A DNA stretch of 64,000 nt from Halocatena marina. Its GTDB lineage: Archaea; Halobacteriota; Halobacteria; Halobacteriales; Haloarculaceae. Shown here in pieces: positions 35,045 to 43,849 of this stretch. Within the stretch, counting starts at the first letter, position 1. The number at the start of each line of letters is the position of its first letter. Both the position numbers and the translations under genes were made by a program. The notes under the pieces were generated by a model, which worked only from the letters and a program-made list of their open reading frames with translations, made no database searches and was not told the origin of the DNA. The DNA is taken from the NCBI RefSeq assembly GCF_023276375.1, contig NZ_JALLPK010000001.1, positions 2,914,001 to 2,978,000 on the forward strand, in the 5' to 3' direction.

Positions 35045-35923
35045 ATGACAGAGGACATCAAAAGTAGCCAGAAATCAGAAAGAAAAGCAGCCGAAACGTC
35101 GTTTTTTAGCCGACGGACCGTACTAGCGGAGATAGCCACGGTTGGTGTTGGTGCCGTTGGCGTTGCGAACATCTCGACAGTAGGGTCGGCACGTGCGAAG
35201 AGCGATGACTCGGTTATGTGTAGCACCACAGATAGTTCGGGCACAAAAGCGACGAAAGCGACCTACTCCGTCCGGATCGAGAACGTCTCGACTGCGATGA
35301 CACTCGAAACGACCGCAGTGGATGACGAACTGAAAGAACAACCCGTTCCGCTCTCTCCTGGTGCGTTTGCAGTACACAATGGAAAAGCTCCGATCTTCAC
35401 GTCGGACGAGCCAGAACGCGATAACGGTCTCGAAGAGATTGCCGAAGACGGTATACCGACACGACTCGCCAAATGGCTGGCCGAACAGAACGGCGTCTCA
35501 CAGTCTGGTGCGTTCACCACGCCTGTCGGGATGGATGCATCTGCACCTGCACCTGCTCCGCTGACGCCCGGTAGCGCGTACGAGTTTGAATTTGAGGCCA
35601 AATCAGGGGACAGGCTCTCGTTTGTGACAATGTTCGTGCCCTCGAACGATCTGTTCTACAGTCCAGACGAGATGGGCATCGATCTGTTCACGAGTGGTGA
35701 ACCGATCGACGGCGATGTGACAGATCGGATCGGGTTGTGGGACGCTGGAACTGAGATCAACGAAGAGCCTGGCGTCGGGGGGCATCAGCCACAGCGCCAG
35801 CGTGGTCCAGGGATCGATCTCGTCGAACGCGAGTCTATCGTCCCGATCAGCGAGGTCAACGGCTACACCTACCCGGACGCCACCGATGTCCTCAATGTGA
35901 CCGTGTCGCCGCACAATGGGTGA
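35045..35923 (+). CDS. Spondin-domain exported protein
   Basis: A 292-residue protein with a Tat-type signal (SFFSRRTVLAEIATVGVGAV) followed by an Ala-Arg-Ala cleavage-like stretch near residue 60. The mature part is a spondin N-terminal domain: ATYSVRIENVSTAMTLE, LSPGAFAVHNGKAPIF, and SGDRLSFVTMFVPSNDLFYSP. Spondin domains are extracellular adhesion or ligand-binding domains, also found in some archaea and bacteria. Role unknown; likely cell surface or secreted. A TATA-like element (atttaattg, about 45 bp upstream) is present. Confidence 0.82.
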   Translation: MTEDIKSSQKSERKAAETSFFSRRTVLAEIATVGVGAVGVANISTVGSARAKSDDSVMCSTTDSSGTKATKATYSVRIENVSTAMTLETTAVDDELKEQPVPLSPGAFAVHNGKAPIFTSDEPERDNGLEEIAEDGIPTRLAKWLAEQNGVSQSGAFTTPVGMDASAPAPAPLTPGSAYEFEFEAKSGDRLSFVTMFVPSNDLFYSPDEMGIDLFTSGEPIDGDVTDRIGLWDAGTEINEEPGVGGHQPQRQRGPGIDLVERESIVPISEVNGYTYPDATDVLNVTVSPHNG

Positions 35924-36014
35924 ATTCGAACGCGATCCGCTCGCTCGACAGACGATCTCCCGAGCAGATGATTGTGACCACAACCGGACAAATGCAAAAA
36001 AACAGCAAAGTAGA

Positions 36015-36021
36015 CTTATAC
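36015..36021 (+). promoter_or_regulatory. TATA-like box of the HTH/membrane pair
   Basis: The element cttatac lies about 33-38 bp upstream of the HTH ATG at 36053, which would give a leader of about ten bases. Confidence 0.4.
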
Positions 36022-36052
36022 AGTCAGTCACGAATGGGTACATAGTGCAGGG

Positions 36053-36382
36053 ATGGAAAAGGTACTGTGGTATCTCATCGCAGGGACTCGTGGCGGGGAG
36101 AATCGCGCTCGCATTATTCGCGCGCTCGCCGGACGGCCGTTCAACGCCAACCAGCTTGCATCCCGACTTGAACTCGAGTACAACACAATTCGCTATCACC
36201 TCGATATGCTGATTGACCACGGTATCTTAGAAACGGGAGGCGACGACTACGGTAAGCTCTACTTTTTCACCGATCAGTTCGAGCACCACTACGAGGAGTT
36301 CGAACGTGTTGTCGAACGAATGGACTTCGAAACCGATCCCGTGGGATGGGGGGAACCAGAACCCACAGAGCAAGAGGATTGA
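36053..36382 (+). CDS. ArsR-like winged-helix regulator
   Basis: A 109-residue regulator. MEKVLWYLIAGTRGGENRARI leads into the winged helix RPFNANQLASRLELEYNTIRYH and LIDHGILETGGDDYGKLYFF, with a Gly/Asp-rich wing. Such two-gene units, HTH plus small membrane protein, are common in haloarchaea and usually autoregulated. It is co-transcribed with the membrane protein that starts five bases after its stop. Confidence 0.88.
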   Translation: MEKVLWYLIAGTRGGENRARIIRALAGRPFNANQLASRLELEYNTIRYHLDMLIDHGILETGGDDYGKLYFFTDQFEHHYEEFERVVERMDFETDPVGWGEPEPTEQED

Positions 36383-36387
36383 GATTA

Positions 36388-36687
36388 ATGGCACAGATGA
36401 GTACCCTGATGCTGGTCGCCACCATGTTGAGCGTGGTGAACATCGTCCTGTTGGCTGCTCTCACGTTTATTTGGGGGCGAAACTACCGGACGTTCAGAAC
36501 ACCGCTGATACTTGGACTGCTGATCTTCGGTGCGGTGTTGCTCATCGAGAACGTTGCCGCCGTCTATTTCTTCTTCAGCACGAAGATGCTCTACTCCGGT
36601 GATCCCGGCATTGACAGCGCAGTAACCATTCTCAGGGCGCTCCAAACCGTTGCGCTCGTGTCGTTGACGTACGTCACGACGCGGTGA
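36388..36687 (+). CDS. DUF7521-like small membrane protein
   Basis: A 99-residue protein with three membrane spans: LMLVATMLSVVNIVLLAALTF, TPLILGLLIFGAVLLIENVAAV and ILRALQTVALVSLTYVT. The partner regulator is immediately upstream, so the pair probably senses a membrane or surface signal. Start MAQMSTLML at 36388. Function unknown. Confidence 0.75.
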   Translation: MAQMSTLMLVATMLSVVNIVLLAALTFIWGRNYRTFRTPLILGLLIFGAVLLIENVAAVYFFFSTKMLYSGDPGIDSAVTILRALQTVALVSLTYVTTR

Positions 36688-36791
36688 GGGATCTCGATAC
36701 GTTGTAGATTACAAATTACACAACAATATCGTGGAATATTTGAAATAGAAATTGATCGACAACTGGGTCGAGAACAGTGTGATCCACAATT

Positions 36792-37010
36792 TCAATTTTC
36801 TGGCATCCCTGCGAGGTAGAAGACAATCGCAACACCTGTAGCGGCCCCCATAGCGTGCGTTGCTGAGTTGACGGGATTAATCCCCGGTAAAGCAAGACCG
36901 GCGAGCGTCCCGACACTGACCCCAACCAACCAGACAAGAAGCGCATACTGGCTCGTTGAGAAGCTCCGTATCCAGTTATCGATACTCTTGTAGGCTGACT
37001 TGATCTTCAT
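36792..37010 (-). CDS. Small haloarchaeal membrane protein
   Basis: A 72-residue protein, MKIKSAYKSIDNWIRSFSTSQ followed by one or two hydrophobic spans (YALLVWLVGVSVGTLAGLAL and AMGAATGVAIVFYLAG). The family with SxSQYAL after a basic N-terminus recurs in haloarchaea; function unknown. The ATG at 37010 is preferred; a longer frame starts at 37058. Confidence 0.6.
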   Translation of the reverse strand: MKIKSAYKSIDNWIRSFSTSQYALLVWLVGVSVGTLAGLALPGINPVNSATHAMGAATGVAIVFYLAGMPEN

Positions 37011-37186
37011 AGCATCCCTAAGAAATTCTCTCGGAAATAGTAACCCGAAATTTATCACAGTCTGAATTTTTGAATTGTTTTACATAGCCACCATCCTGAA
37101 GTTGCACCGGTACGACACTGTACGAGGTAGGGAAGAGTTATCCACTGGCCGGTGCGGAGAAAGCGACAGTTCACATTTCCAAATTG

Positions 37187-38431
37187 TCATACGTATCCAC
37201 CAACTATCAGCGGTCCCATCAGCACTCCCATGAGATGCGCGCGTTGTGCGCCGAACCGTGCGGGAACGAGTCCAACGACAGTGCTTGCGGCGAAGACCCC
37301 GACACCGAGCAGCCCAGCGAAAAGATACGAGACGACGCACAACAGCGCGAAAACACAGATCGAGAGCTTCGTGTACCCGACGGATCCGATGACACTGAGA
37401 TACGCATCCCCGATCAGGAGTACGAATGAAAAGCCAGCAACGGCGGCAAATCCGACGGCGACGAGCAAGATCGGTAAATCGAGTGGAACGTTTGCTCGTT
37501 CGAGTGCAACCAGCACGCCAGTTCTCGGTGAACCCAGAGCAACCAAAGCGAAGAGAGCGAAAACAGTGTTTGCGGTGTTGACACCGCTGGTGGCGACAAT
37601 AAATCCACGGCCACCGTACCGACCGGGAACGGCGACCAGTGCGAGCGTCGCTGCAATCGCACTCGACACGCCGGGGATGTATCCGACAACTGCGCCACAG
37701 ACCGTTCCGATCGTACCAAGTCCACCAACGATCCGACGAGAGAGCGTTATTTCGTCTCCAACCTGTTCGGGAACACCATTTCCCCCCATGGCTTCAAGGA
37801 GGACAGGGGCTCCGAACAACCCAGTGAAGAGCGGTGTAAGCATACTACCGACGTCGAGCGGCGCCTGCACCGAGAGATCAAGTGTCAGGAGACCGAGTCC
37901 GGTGCTCGACGCGAACGCAACAACACCACCGACCCGCCCACGCTGGGTCGATTCCGTCCAGATCAACAGCAACGCTGCTGAGCCGAGAACGATCGAGAGA
38001 TGAGCACTGATCGTAGGATATACGGTCACCATCGCCTCTGTGACGGGAATCGAAAGTGGCACGGCAAGGACAATCGCGAGTCCACTTCCAAGCGCGGATA
38101 GTCGGAGCGCCTCGCCACCGCGTCCCTCAAGGACGAGGCGATGACCAGGCAGTGCGCTCGCAGCCATCGCCGGATCGGGTACACCGAGTGCGAGTGCGGG
38201 AATAATGTCGAGAAATGTATGGACGACACCGGCAGCGAGCATCGCCGAACCAACGAGCGTCGGTGGACCAGGAATCGAGGGAGCAACCGCAGCCAGCACG
38301 AACGCCATGTTGTTCGCGTGAATCCCCGGAATGAGACCACTCACAGTACCGAGTACGACACCAGCAAGCACGAACGCGAACACCGCTACCGTCCGATCGG
38401 GGGCGAATACGACGTGAGCACTGAATGCCAT
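37187..38431 (-). CDS. TctA-like permease (archaeal COG1784 type)
   Basis: A 414-residue transporter with at least ten hydrophobic spans. The N-terminus has VSGLIPGIHANNMAFVLA (a TctA signature, GxxPGxxxx), repeated internally at about residue 245 as VVGYIPGVSSAIAATLALVA; the duplicated GxxPG motif fits the two-fold symmetric TctA fold. No TctB or TctC partner genes are nearby. In haloarchaea such proteins may move organic anions; substrate unknown. The start could be either of two consecutive ATGs (38434 or 38431). Confidence 0.87.
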   Translation of the reverse strand: MAFSAHVVFAPDRTVAVFAFVLAGVVLGTVSGLIPGIHANNMAFVLAAVAPSIPGPPTLVGSAMLAAGVVHTFLDIIPALALGVPDPAMAASALPGHRLVLEGRGGEALRLSALGSGLAIVLAVPLSIPVTEAMVTVYPTISAHLSIVLGSAALLLIWTESTQRGRVGGVVAFASSTGLGLLTLDLSVQAPLDVGSMLTPLFTGLFGAPVLLEAMGGNGVPEQVGDEITLSRRIVGGLGTIGTVCGAVVGYIPGVSSAIAATLALVAVPGRYGGRGFIVATSGVNTANTVFALFALVALGSPRTGVLVALERANVPLDLPILLVAVGFAAVAGFSFVLLIGDAYLSVIGSVGYTKLSICVFALLCVVSYLFAGLLGVGVFAASTVVGLVPARFGAQRAHLMGVLMGPLIVGGYV

Positions 38432-38530
38432 CACGTACGGGTGGATGCGGTATCTAACCTAAACCTTCGTAGAACTACTATAATTCAATTGATGCTATTT
38501 CCCACCATACCAAGTGGTACTGGTGATGTT

Positions 38531-38548
38531 CAATAAAATCGGAAAATC
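38531..38548 (-). terminator. T-rich terminator of the L1-L10-L12 operon
   Basis: On the minus strand, 25-42 bp after the rpl12 stop, two runs of four T (gattttcc and gattttattg) occur. Archaeal RNA polymerase terminates at such T tracts without needing a hairpin. Confidence 0.45.
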
Positions 38549-38572
38549 GTAGTCGTCGCGTTCCAGCTCCGA

Positions 38573-38905
38573 TTAACCGAACAGCTGACCGAGACCCTCA
38601 CCGTCTGCCTCGTCGTCCTCTTCGTCTTCTTCTTCGGCTTCAGCTTCTTCGGCTTCGTCTTCTTCTTCGACTTCCTCAGTCTCGTCTGCTGGCTCTGCGG
38701 CCGCACCGCCTGCCCCTCCCGCGGGAACAGCAGCCGCCTGCTCGACGGCTTCCTCGATGTCAACATCGTCGAGTGCGGCGATGAGTGCCTTCACACGAGA
38801 TTCTTCGATGTCAGCACCAGCGGTCTCAAGAACGCTGGTAACGTTGTCTTCAGTGATCTCTTCGTCCGTTTCGTTCAGGATGAGTGCTGCGTAAATGTAC
38901 TCCAT
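38573..38905 (-). CDS. rpl12: 50S ribosomal stalk protein P1 (L12)
   Basis: A 110-residue acidic stalk protein: MEYIYAALILNETDEEITEDN dimerisation domain, the Ala/Gly hinge AAAVPAGGAGGAAAEP, a Glu-rich charged segment and the C-terminal EGLGQLFG-type tail that binds translation factors. Third gene of the L1-L10-L12 transcript. Confidence 0.96.
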   Translation of the reverse strand: MEYIYAALILNETDEEITEDNVTSVLETAGADIEESRVKALIAALDDVDIEEAVEQAAAVPAGGAGGAAAEPADETEEVEEEDEAEEAEAEEEDEEDDEADGEGLGQLFG

Positions 38906-38951
38906 GATATTTCGTTTGGTTTAGCTTTGGTTTGTGATTCGATCAATTCCA

Positions 38952-39995
38952 TTATCCGAACATCGCGCCGAGACCCTCGGCGCCATCGTCGTCGTCATCG
39001 TCATCGTCGACGTCTTCGGTCTCGGTTTCCTGTTCGTCTACCGAGTCATCGTCATCGTCGGACGATTCGGATTCAGTGGGCGCAGGCGCTACTTCGACGC
39101 CGCGCAACTCTTCCGGCAGTGCCTCGTCGTCGTCGATGACCGCTGCAAGCGCGCGCATTTGCGCGTCGGCCTTGCTGACGAGATCGTCTGCGATATCGGG
39201 GCTTTCGATTGCTGCGAACAGACCGAGACTGCGAGCCTCGGTGCTCGCCTTCGAGAGCAACCCGTCGGCGGTTTGCGTCGTCGGGTAGACAGCGTTGATC
39301 GAGAGATTCCGTCCGGCAGCCGCGGCGGACTGGATGTCCGTCCGGTACTGCTCGATATCGATGGCGAGCTCTTCTGGGTCGAAGAATACGCCTTCGGAAT
39401 AGACACCACGAAGGTCGAGTCCGACCTCCTTTGGCTCGATTCCGAGTTCGCTCAACACGTTGGCGAGCTGTGCGTCCACTTCCTCGCCAGCATCAAGCAC
39501 TTGAGAATCTTCGAGAACACGGATCGAGCCGTCCTCGATGCGCGCGTTCGCGCCGACCTGCTGTAGCTCTCCCACGAAAGGACCGGGATCGATTCCCGTA
39601 TCTCCCTCAGCGATAACGATTTCGTTCGGTGCGACCTCGCCTGGATTGATTGGTGCAGGCGTTTTCGATGCTTCGAGTTCCTTGTACAGACCGAACGGAT
39701 TGTCATCCGTTCCGATAATGCCGATCTGACCGGTCACGAGGTCAGTTAGCTCATCGAGCCCACCTTCTGCGTTTTCGAGCGAGCGGGCAATGAGCGTATT
39801 TCGGCTCACGCGGAGTTCAGCATTGCCGTGTAGATCACGACGCATCTCCTGTAGCTGCTTGCTCGGGATGCCCGCGATATTCACGATACCGACGCTCTCG
39901 TACTGCTCTAAAAGCTCTACGAGTGCATCGACCTCCTCGCGTTTCCACTCGGGAATGACCTCAGTCTTGCGTTCGAGATCAGTTCCGGCAGACAT
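38952..39995 (-). CDS. rplP0: 50S ribosomal protein P0 (L10)
   Basis: A 347-residue stalk base protein. The N-terminal rRNA-binding domain has [21 protein letters not shown] and [13 protein letters not shown]; the insertion domain follows (about 110-180), then helical P1-binding spines and a charged, Asp-rich C-terminus ending GLGAMFG, homologous to the P1 tail. Starts one base after the rpl1 stop. Confidence 0.96.
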   Translation of the reverse strand: MSAGTDLERKTEVIPEWKREEVDALVELLEQYESVGIVNIAGIPSKQLQEMRRDLHGNAELRVSRNTLIARSLENAEGGLDELTDLVTGQIGIIGTDDNPFGLYKELEASKTPAPINPGEVAPNEIVIAEGDTGIDPGPFVGELQQVGANARIEDGSIRVLEDSQVLDAGEEVDAQLANVLSELGIEPKEVGLDLRGVYSEGVFFDPEELAIDIEQYRTDIQSAAAAGRNLSINAVYPTTQTADGLLSKASTEARSLGLFAAIESPDIADDLVSKADAQMRALAAVIDDDEALPEELRGVEVAPAPTESESSDDDDDSVDEQETETEDVDDDDDDDDGAEGLGAMFG

Positions 39996-39996
39996 C

Positions 39997-40635
39997 TTAG
40001 ACGACCTCCATCGTTGGGCCCATCGTTGTCTTTACGTAGATCGAGTCGATGTTGAGCGGCCCCTTTTCCAGATTGGCCTCAAGACGACGGATGATGACAT
40101 CGATGTTGTCGGCGATATCCTCAGCCGACATCTCGGCCGAGCCGACGCGAGTGTGAAACGTACGCCGTTCGCCGCTTCGAAGCTGCACAGTGTTTTTCAT
40201 CCTGTTAACAACTTCGACAACATCATCATCGGGCTGTAGGGGTGTCGGCATCTTGCCCCGCGGACCGAGTACGGTCCCGAGGTAACGACCGATGTCCTGC
40301 ATCATACCCGCTTCTGCGACGAAGAAGTCCGTCTCGCTTGCGAGATCCTTCGCAGCGTTGTTGTCGTCACCGAGGTCCGACAGCGCGTCACTGTCGAGTA
40401 CCTCGTCGGCAACTTCTTCTGCGCGAAGGGCTGTCTCACCCTCGGCGAATACGACGATACGTGTGTCTTGCCCCGTTCCGCTCGGAAGGACGATGCCTTC
40501 ATCGACGCGGTTATTAGGGTCATTGAGATCCAAATCGCGCAGGTTGATGGCGATATCGACCGTCTCGGAGAAATTCCGTGGCGGTGCCTCATCAAGTGCG
40601 CGAGAGACTATATCCTCTATTTCCTGATTTGCCAT
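39997..40635 (-). CDS. rpl1: 50S ribosomal protein L1
   Basis: A 212-residue L1-stalk protein. Core motifs: [20 protein letters not shown] near residue 20, [14 protein letters not shown] and [15 protein letters not shown]1 of haloarchaea and Methanococcus also binds its own mRNA as a repressor. Its SD (GGAGGTG, 40640-40646 on the plus strand complement) overlaps a hairpin (see that entry). Confidence 0.96.
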   Translation of the reverse strand: MANQEIEDIVSRALDEAPPRNFSETVDIAINLRDLDLNDPNNRVDEGIVLPSGTGQDTRIVVFAEGETALRAEEVADEVLDSDALSDLGDDNNAAKDLASETDFFVAEAGMMQDIGRYLGTVLGPRGKMPTPLQPDDDVVEVVNRMKNTVQLRSGERRTFHTRVGSAEMSAEDIADNIDVIIRRLEANLEKGPLNIDSIYVKTTMGPTMEVV

Positions 40636-40639
40636 TGTT

Positions 40640-40670
40640 CACCTCCGTAGTACGCCAGTGGCTGCTACGG
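40640..40670 (-). promoter_or_regulatory. Leader hairpin overlapping the rpl1 ribosome-binding site (candidate L1 autoregulatory site)
   Basis: On the minus strand CCGTAG (40665-40670) pairs perfectly with CTACGG (40645-40650), enclosing a 14-nt loop. The 3' arm runs into GGAGGTG, the SD, so a stable or L1-bound hairpin would hide the ribosome-binding site. In Halobacterium the L1-L10-L12 mRNA has a leader of about 75 nt that resembles the L1 site on 23S rRNA, as I recall; this one seems comparable in size given the TATA-like element at 40716-40726. Confidence 0.55.
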
Positions 40671-40715
40671 CGTGAAACAGGCGCTAAACCTGCCTCGTCT
40701 CTACTCACTAGCATC

Positions 40716-40726
40716 ACAAACTTAAG
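40716..40726 (-). promoter_or_regulatory. TATA-like box of the rpl1-rplP0-rpl12 operon
   Basis: Minus strand tgcttaagtttg. Transcription would start about 25 bases downstream, around 40690-40695, giving a leader of about 55-60 nt before the L1 ATG at 40635. Confidence 0.45.
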
Positions 40727-40779
40727 CACGTCGAAGTAGCGTCCTCAGTACCACCAATGTCTCTCTGAACCTCAACAAT

Positions 40780-40820
40780 CGGACGCCCCCGATCGTGATC
40801 ATGATCATGATAATGACCGT
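40780..40820. repeat. Short palindromic simple repeat between rpl11 and rpl1
   Basis: The stretch contains repeated gatcat units (gtgatcatgatcatgataatg). It lies downstream of the rpl11 stop and upstream of the rpl1 promoter. It may be part of rpl11 termination; no gene is seen in the rest of this 290-bp gap. Confidence 0.4.
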
Positions 40821-40929
40821 GACCAGCAATGATTCTCATCTCGCAGAAGCGCCGACAGTAGGAACGCTAGTCTCGTCCCTCTCTCCGTTTCTCAGCGCTG
40901 GAATGCGAACGCTCGACTCGAAATGGGGG

Positions 40930-41412
40930 CTACGCTGCTGTCTCGAAATAGTCGTCGTAGTCGCCCGCGTCAATGCGCTCTTTGAACGTTCGAGCGTTCT
41001 CACCTTCGACAGTGACGCCAAGTGAAACACACGTGCCTGCGACCTCTTTTGCTGCGTTCTTGGTGTCATAAGCGAGAAGATCAGATTGTTTCTGCTCTGC
41101 GACCTGTTTTAGTTGGTCGATAGACATATCTGCGACAAACTCTGTATTCGGCCGACCACTTCCGGTCTCGAAACCGAGTTCGTCTTTAATGAGTGCCGCC
41201 GTTGGCGGGACACCCACTTCAATCTCGAAGCTTCCGTCGTCCTCATAGGAGATGGTGACGGGGACTTCTGTGCCGTCGAACGCAGCTGTCTGTTCATTGA
41301 TAGCGTTGACGACCGCCTGCACATCTACCGGTGTCGGGCCGAGTTCAGGCCCAAGCGGCGAACCAGGAGTAGCCTGTCCGCCAGAGACGAGTACCTCAAT
41401 CGTTCCAGCCAT
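40930..41412 (-). CDS. rpl11: 50S ribosomal protein L11
   Basis: A 160-residue GTPase-centre protein. MAGTIEVLVSGGQATPGSPLG begins the N-terminal domain, with the Pro-rich GPELGPTPVDVQAV stretch; the rRNA-binding C-terminal domain has ALIKDELGFETGSG and AAKEVAGTCVSLGVTVEG. It has its own promoter (TATA-like box at 41435-41444), so it is a separate unit from L1-L10-L12, as in Halobacterium. An in-frame upstream ATG (41505) lacks conservation. Confidence 0.96.
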   Translation of the reverse strand: MAGTIEVLVSGGQATPGSPLGPELGPTPVDVQAVVNAINEQTAAFDGTEVPVTISYEDDGSFEIEVGVPPTAALIKDELGFETGSGRPNTEFVADMSIDQLKQVAEQKQSDLLAYDTKNAAKEVAGTCVSLGVTVEGENARTFKERIDAGDYDDYFETAA

Positions 41413-41434
41413 ATCCTGAATCACCGCCTTCGTC

Positions 41435-41444
41435 GGTTTAAGCG
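41435..41444 (-). promoter_or_regulatory. TATA-like box of rpl11
   Basis: Minus strand cgcttaaacc, 23-32 bp upstream of the L11 ATG; implies a leaderless or very short leader. Confidence 0.5.
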
Positions 41445-41615
41445 TTATCGTATCGACCGTAGCGAGTGTGCTGGTCCCACGATCGACCGACCGGGACGCT
41501 GTCAAAGCGTTTGATTGTCTCTGGATGGATTCGACACTGGCGGAGAGTATATTTTATCTGATAATAACTTAGCAACGTGTACGTACAATAAGATAGGCGA
41601 GCGGGAAAATCCGAT

Positions 41616-41816
41616 TCACGCAACTGTCACGCCGTGTCGCGTGAGCCAATTGCTCGCCTCTTTGATTTCGACGGGGCTCCCAATAATGCGGGTTTTCGTC
41701 TCTTCTTCGACGAACGAGAGCATGAATTCTCGTTTCAGATCCGCTCGGAGACCGGCCAACGCTTCCGTGGGCAAGATGATCTGTGTACTGTCGCGGAATC
41801 TATCTATGTTTATCAT
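41616..41816 (-). CDS. VNG_1110C family protein
   Basis: A 66-residue haloarchaeal protein: RFRDSTQIILPTEALAGLRADL and TRIIGSPVEIKEASNWLTRHGV are the family core. In other haloarchaea it lies close to nusG/L11 genes, as here beside rpl11. Role unknown; a ribosome or transcription link is inferred from neighbours. Start MINIDRFRD at 41816 preferred over 41858. Confidence 0.8.
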   Translation of the reverse strand: MINIDRFRDSTQIILPTEALAGLRADLKREFMLSFVEEETKTRIIGSPVEIKEASNWLTRHGVTVA

Positions 41817-42262
41817 ATTCTCGTCCCACCAACATTTTTTGAATACTACAACACACATCCTCCAAGTATGTATTCATCACGGGGTGTTTTAGTCACCTGT
41901 ACGATGATTCTGTTGCCTTCAAGGTGAATCTTTCGAAAAATACTCGATCTAATCTAGGTGTGATTCTGTGTGTGTATTTCTCCAACCTTATTAATAGATG
42001 ACATCACTAGTATGGATTTGTATAGTAAAAATACATCGAAGAAAGTCGGCTGAGACATTCGTGTTCCACTTTTCTGATCGATACTGCTTCGTTCGAGAGG
42101 ACGTCATCGCATGATTCATCGGTCTTCGTTTTGTCACAGAGTCTGTTCGTCGAGTACGTCAGTAGTACCATCACGACAGCCACAGACAATAATCTGATAG
42201 TGAGTGACGCGGGTCGCTTTCAACGGACACTTTTTTCGTCACCCATCTCCGACGAGCATCCA
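41817..42262. other. AT-rich intergenic region without a clear gene
   Basis: About 445 bp between VNG_1110C (-) and the DRG GTPase (+). It is AT-rich and holds several TATA-like runs (cttattaatag near 41988). Open frames such as 41871-41927 and 42012-42053 (14 codons) are too short to support. Possible contents are two promoters and an unseen small RNA. Confidence 0.5.
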
Positions 42263-43372
42263 ATGGGTCTTGAGGAGGAAATCGATGAGATTGAAGAAGA
42301 GATAGCCAGTACTCCGTACAACAAGTCTACTGAGGCCCACATCGGTCGCTTGAAAGCAAAGCTCGCACAGAAAAAAGAAACACTTGAAAACCGTTCATCA
42401 GCGGGAGGTGGTCAGGGGTATGCGGTCGAGAAAACTGGGGATGCGACGGTAGCACTCGTCGGATTTCCGAGTGTTGGAAAGTCAACGCTCCTCAATGCAC
42501 TGACGAATGCAGAGAGCGAGACCGCTGCGTACGAGTTCACAACGCTGGATGTCAATCCTGGAATACTCGAATACAACGGAGCGAACATTCAGTTGCTCGA
42601 CGTTCCCGGGCTCATCGAGGGGGCAGCGGGTGGGCGTGGCGGTGGCAGAGAAGTGCTCTCGGTTGTTCGAACTGCTGATGTCGTGCTGTTCGTTCTGTCG
42701 GTGTTCGAGATCGAACAGTACGAGCGTCTGCGTGAGGAGCTATACCACAACAAGATCCGGCTCGACACGCGGCCACCGAGCATGAACGTCACAAAAAAGC
42801 ACAAAGGTGGAATTAAAGTGACCACCAACGGTGATGTTGGACTCGAAGATGCGACGATCGCAGAGGTCCTCAGAGAACACGGCTACGTGAACGCGGATGT
42901 GACGATCCGCGAGCCCATCAGTGTTGATCAGCTCATCGATGGGCTGATGCACAACCGAATTTATCTTCCATCGATTGTCACTGTCAACAAAGCCGACCTC
43001 ATCGACCATGACTATCTCGAAACCGTAAACGAACAGCTGCGCGAGCACGACATCGACCCTGAGCAGGCCGTGTTCATCAGTGCTCATGAGGAGAAAGGAC
43101 TGGAGAGCCTGAAGGAATCGATTCAGAACGCGATCGGACTCATCCGCATTTACATGGACAAGCCCGGCCGGGGCGTCGACTACGAGGAGCCGCTCATTCT
43201 CCGAGAGGGTGACACCGTCGAAGACGCCTGCAAGAAACTTGGTGGCGATTTCCGCGAGCGATTCCGCTTTGCACGGGTCACTGGACCGAGTGCGAAACAC
43301 GACGAACAACAAGTCGGGTTGGATCACGAGCTCGCGGACGAAGACGTGCTCCGGCTCACCGTCCGTCGATGA
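42263..43372 (+). CDS. DRG/OBG-type GTP-binding protein with TGS domain
   Basis: A 369-residue GTPase of the DRG group. N-terminal helical part, then G1 VALVGFPSVGKSTLLNALTN, G2 Thr in TTLDVNPG, G3 LLDVPGLIEGAAGGRG and G4 TVNKADLID; the C-terminal TGS domain starts near GRGVDYEEPLILREGDTVEDA. DRG proteins bind ribosomes or polysomes in eukaryotes and archaea. ATG 42263 (MGLEEEIDEIEEEI) is the family start. The gene ends ATGA, overlapping TIGR04206. Confidence 0.94.
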   Translation: MGLEEEIDEIEEEIASTPYNKSTEAHIGRLKAKLAQKKETLENRSSAGGGQGYAVEKTGDATVALVGFPSVGKSTLLNALTNAESETAAYEFTTLDVNPGILEYNGANIQLLDVPGLIEGAAGGRGGGREVLSVVRTADVVLFVLSVFEIEQYERLREELYHNKIRLDTRPPSMNVTKKHKGGIKVTTNGDVGLEDATIAEVLREHGYVNADVTIREPISVDQLIDGLMHNRIYLPSIVTVNKADLIDHDYLETVNEQLREHDIDPEQAVFISAHEEKGLESLKESIQNAIGLIRIYMDKPGRGVDYEEPLILREGDTVEDACKKLGGDFRERFRFARVTGPSAKHDEQQVGLDHELADEDVLRLTVRR

Positions 43373-43803
43373 GCACGACGGCGAAACGACGATTACTGAT
43401 CGTTTTGCTCCTCGGTCTCATTCCGTGGACAGTCGTGACGGTATCCGGAACCGTGACGCTCGTCCTCCCATTCGGGTTGATTGACGCACAATCGTGGCGT
43501 CTCCTCACACTGCCCGAGTATCTCCGTCTTTCTGGTGGGCGGGTCGCGCCGTTTATCGAAGCGTGGCCGCTCAGCGTGTTCCTGTACGCCGGAACGCTCG
43601 TGAGCGCCATCGGTGGCGTGTTCGGACGTGAGGATCCCCGGCTGACGGGAGGATTTCTAGCGCTTACCGCCGTCGGACAGCTCCCATTCGTTTTCGGACT
43701 CTCGCAACGATTTGGCTACACAGCGATTCCTGTTGGAATCGTTCTGATGCTCGCCGCCGCGTGGTGGTGCTACTGGCCGATGGTGCGAGCATCGTCAGGA
43801 TAA
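43369..43803 (+). CDS. TIGR04206 family membrane protein
   Basis: A 144-residue haloarchaeal membrane protein with three or four spans: LLIVLLLGLIPWTVVTVSGTV, FLYAGTLVSAIGGVFGRED and LTAVGQLPFVFGLSQRFGYT followed by VGIVLMLAAAWWCYWPM. Family known, function unknown. Translationally coupled to DRG by a four-base overlap. Confidence 0.85.
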   Translation: MSTTAKRRLLIVLLLGLIPWTVVTVSGTVTLVLPFGLIDAQSWRLLTLPEYLRLSGGRVAPFIEAWPLSVFLYAGTLVSAIGGVFGREDPRLTGGFLALTAVGQLPFVFGLSQRFGYTAIPVGIVLMLAAAWWCYWPMVRASSG

Positions 43804-43849
43804 GTGGACGTATCGCGTTGCGTTTCTTTGGCGTCTAAAAACGTGATCT

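Noticed and set aside
37152..38003. 283-aa open frame on the plus strand
   Set aside because: Antisense to the TctA-like permease; composition (Pro/Thr/Arg-rich) is typical of a high-GC shadow frame.
42001..42060. Possible C/D box small RNA (gatgaca ... ctga)
   Set aside because: The C box is not a good match and no internal D'/C' boxes were found.
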